Origin: Georgenia yuyongxinii
GTDB lineage: Bacteria > Actinomycetota > Actinomycetes > Actinomycetales > Actinomycetaceae
DNA: 64,000 bases
Assembly: GCF_006352065.1 (NCBI RefSeq)
Contig: NZ_CP040915.1
Coordinates: forward strand, 3,472,001-3,536,000
Direction of reading: 5' to 3'
A program made the position numbers and the translations under genes. Each line of letters begins with the position of its first letter. Position 1 is the stretch's first letter. Below the pieces are notes generated by a model. That model was not told the origin of the DNA and searched no databases. It was given only the letters and a program-made list of their open reading frames with translations. This document shows, piece by piece, positions 63,840-64,000 of this stretch.

Positions 63840-64000
63840 GCGCGCGCATCGCCGTCGACCTGACCTCCGCGGTGCCGCCCTACGAACAGGTCCGCACCCA
63901 GGTCAGCGCCCTCGTCACCGCCGGCGAGCTGCGGCCCGGCGACCGGCTCCCGACCGTGCGCGACCTCGCCGCGGACCTCGGACTGGCCGTCGGCACCGTG
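63836..64000 (+). CDS. GntR-family regulator, YtrA type (5' part of gene)
   Basis: Only the first 55 codons lie in the window. From GTG 63836: SARIAVDLTSAVPPYEQVRT, then VTAGELRPGDRLPTVRDLAA and LGLAVGTV, the typical winged-helix start of GntR proteins with a YtrA-like short N-terminus. The GTG overlaps the stop codon of the membrane protein gene. Such regulators usually repress their own operon. Confidence 0.85.
   Translation, partial: MSARIAVDLTSAVPPYEQVRTQVSALVTAGELRPGDRLPTVRDLAADLGLAVGTV

Overview
The window is chromosomal DNA of very high GC content. It carries the conserved ribosomal protein and RNA polymerase region of an actinobacterium. The gene content and order (trpT-secE-nusG-rplK-rplA, rplJ-rplL-rpoB-rpoC, rpsL-rpsG-fusA-tuf, the S10 and spc operons, then secY-adk-map and infA-rpmJ-rpsM-rpsK), the zinc form of S14, the S3 C-terminal tail, the many GTG and TTG starts and a Tad pilus cluster fit Actinomycetota, probably Micrococcales (Cellulomonas/Georgenia-like). 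The genus cannot be fixed from the sequence alone. Everything from rpsK to tRNA-Trp, including both islands below, is on the minus strand except two small genes at 49.98-50.94 kb. The genes beyond 54 kb are mostly on the plus strand.

From low to high coordinate: rpsK (cut by the window edge), rpsM, rpmJ and infA (0-1.3 kb). Then an accessory block of two overlapping MalT-like LuxR regulators and a membrane sugar transferase (1.5-8.2 kb), which separates infA from map. Then map, adk, secY and the spc and S10 operons (8.5-21.1 kb). A 0.9 kb non-coding stretch follows, holding a 435-bp element bounded by inverted repeats. Then tuf, fusA, rpsG, rpsL (22.1-26.4 kb) with a clear promoter upstream, then rpoC, rpoB, rplL, rplJ (26.9-35.7 kb).

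Between rplJ and rplA sits a 14-15 kb island (35.9-50.9 kb). It is a tightly overlapping Tad/Flp pilus operon: a zinc-ribbon protein, CpaB, a TadZ-TadE fusion, TadE, TadA ATPase, TadB, TadC, a NarL-type two-component pair, the Flp pilin, an OmpA-domain lipoprotein, a TadG-like protein, a large prepilin-like protein, a lipoprotein and a small membrane protein. TadA with TadB/TadC would drive assembly. CpaB, TadZ, TadE/TadG-like proteins and the OmpA-domain lipoprotein are the likely accessory, localising or wall-anchoring parts, and the embedded histidine kinase and response regulator are candidate controllers. No prepilin peptidase is present in the window. A DUF192 gene and a DUF3592-like membrane gene run the other way at the island's far edge.

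After rplA, rplK, nusG, secE and tRNA-Trp (51.0-53.75 kb) come ordinary chromosomal genes: a PLP aminotransferase, an Asp-rich membrane-anchored protein translationally overlapped with an OmpR-type sensor kinase and regulator, a ketopantoate-reductase-like enzyme, a small Ala/Pro-rich exported protein, an APH-fold phosphotransferase, adenosine deaminase, an alpha/beta hydrolase, and a membrane protein followed by a truncated YtrA-type GntR regulator.

The most interesting observations are: the TadZ-TadE fusion with an internal prepilin-peptidase-like cleavage motif; a 13-bp motif repeated at the same distance (54 nt) upstream of the Flp pilin and the large prepilin-like gene; arrays of a GAGATGTCAT motif at 19-bp spacing in inverted pairs; and the Asp-rich protein coupled to a sensor kinase.
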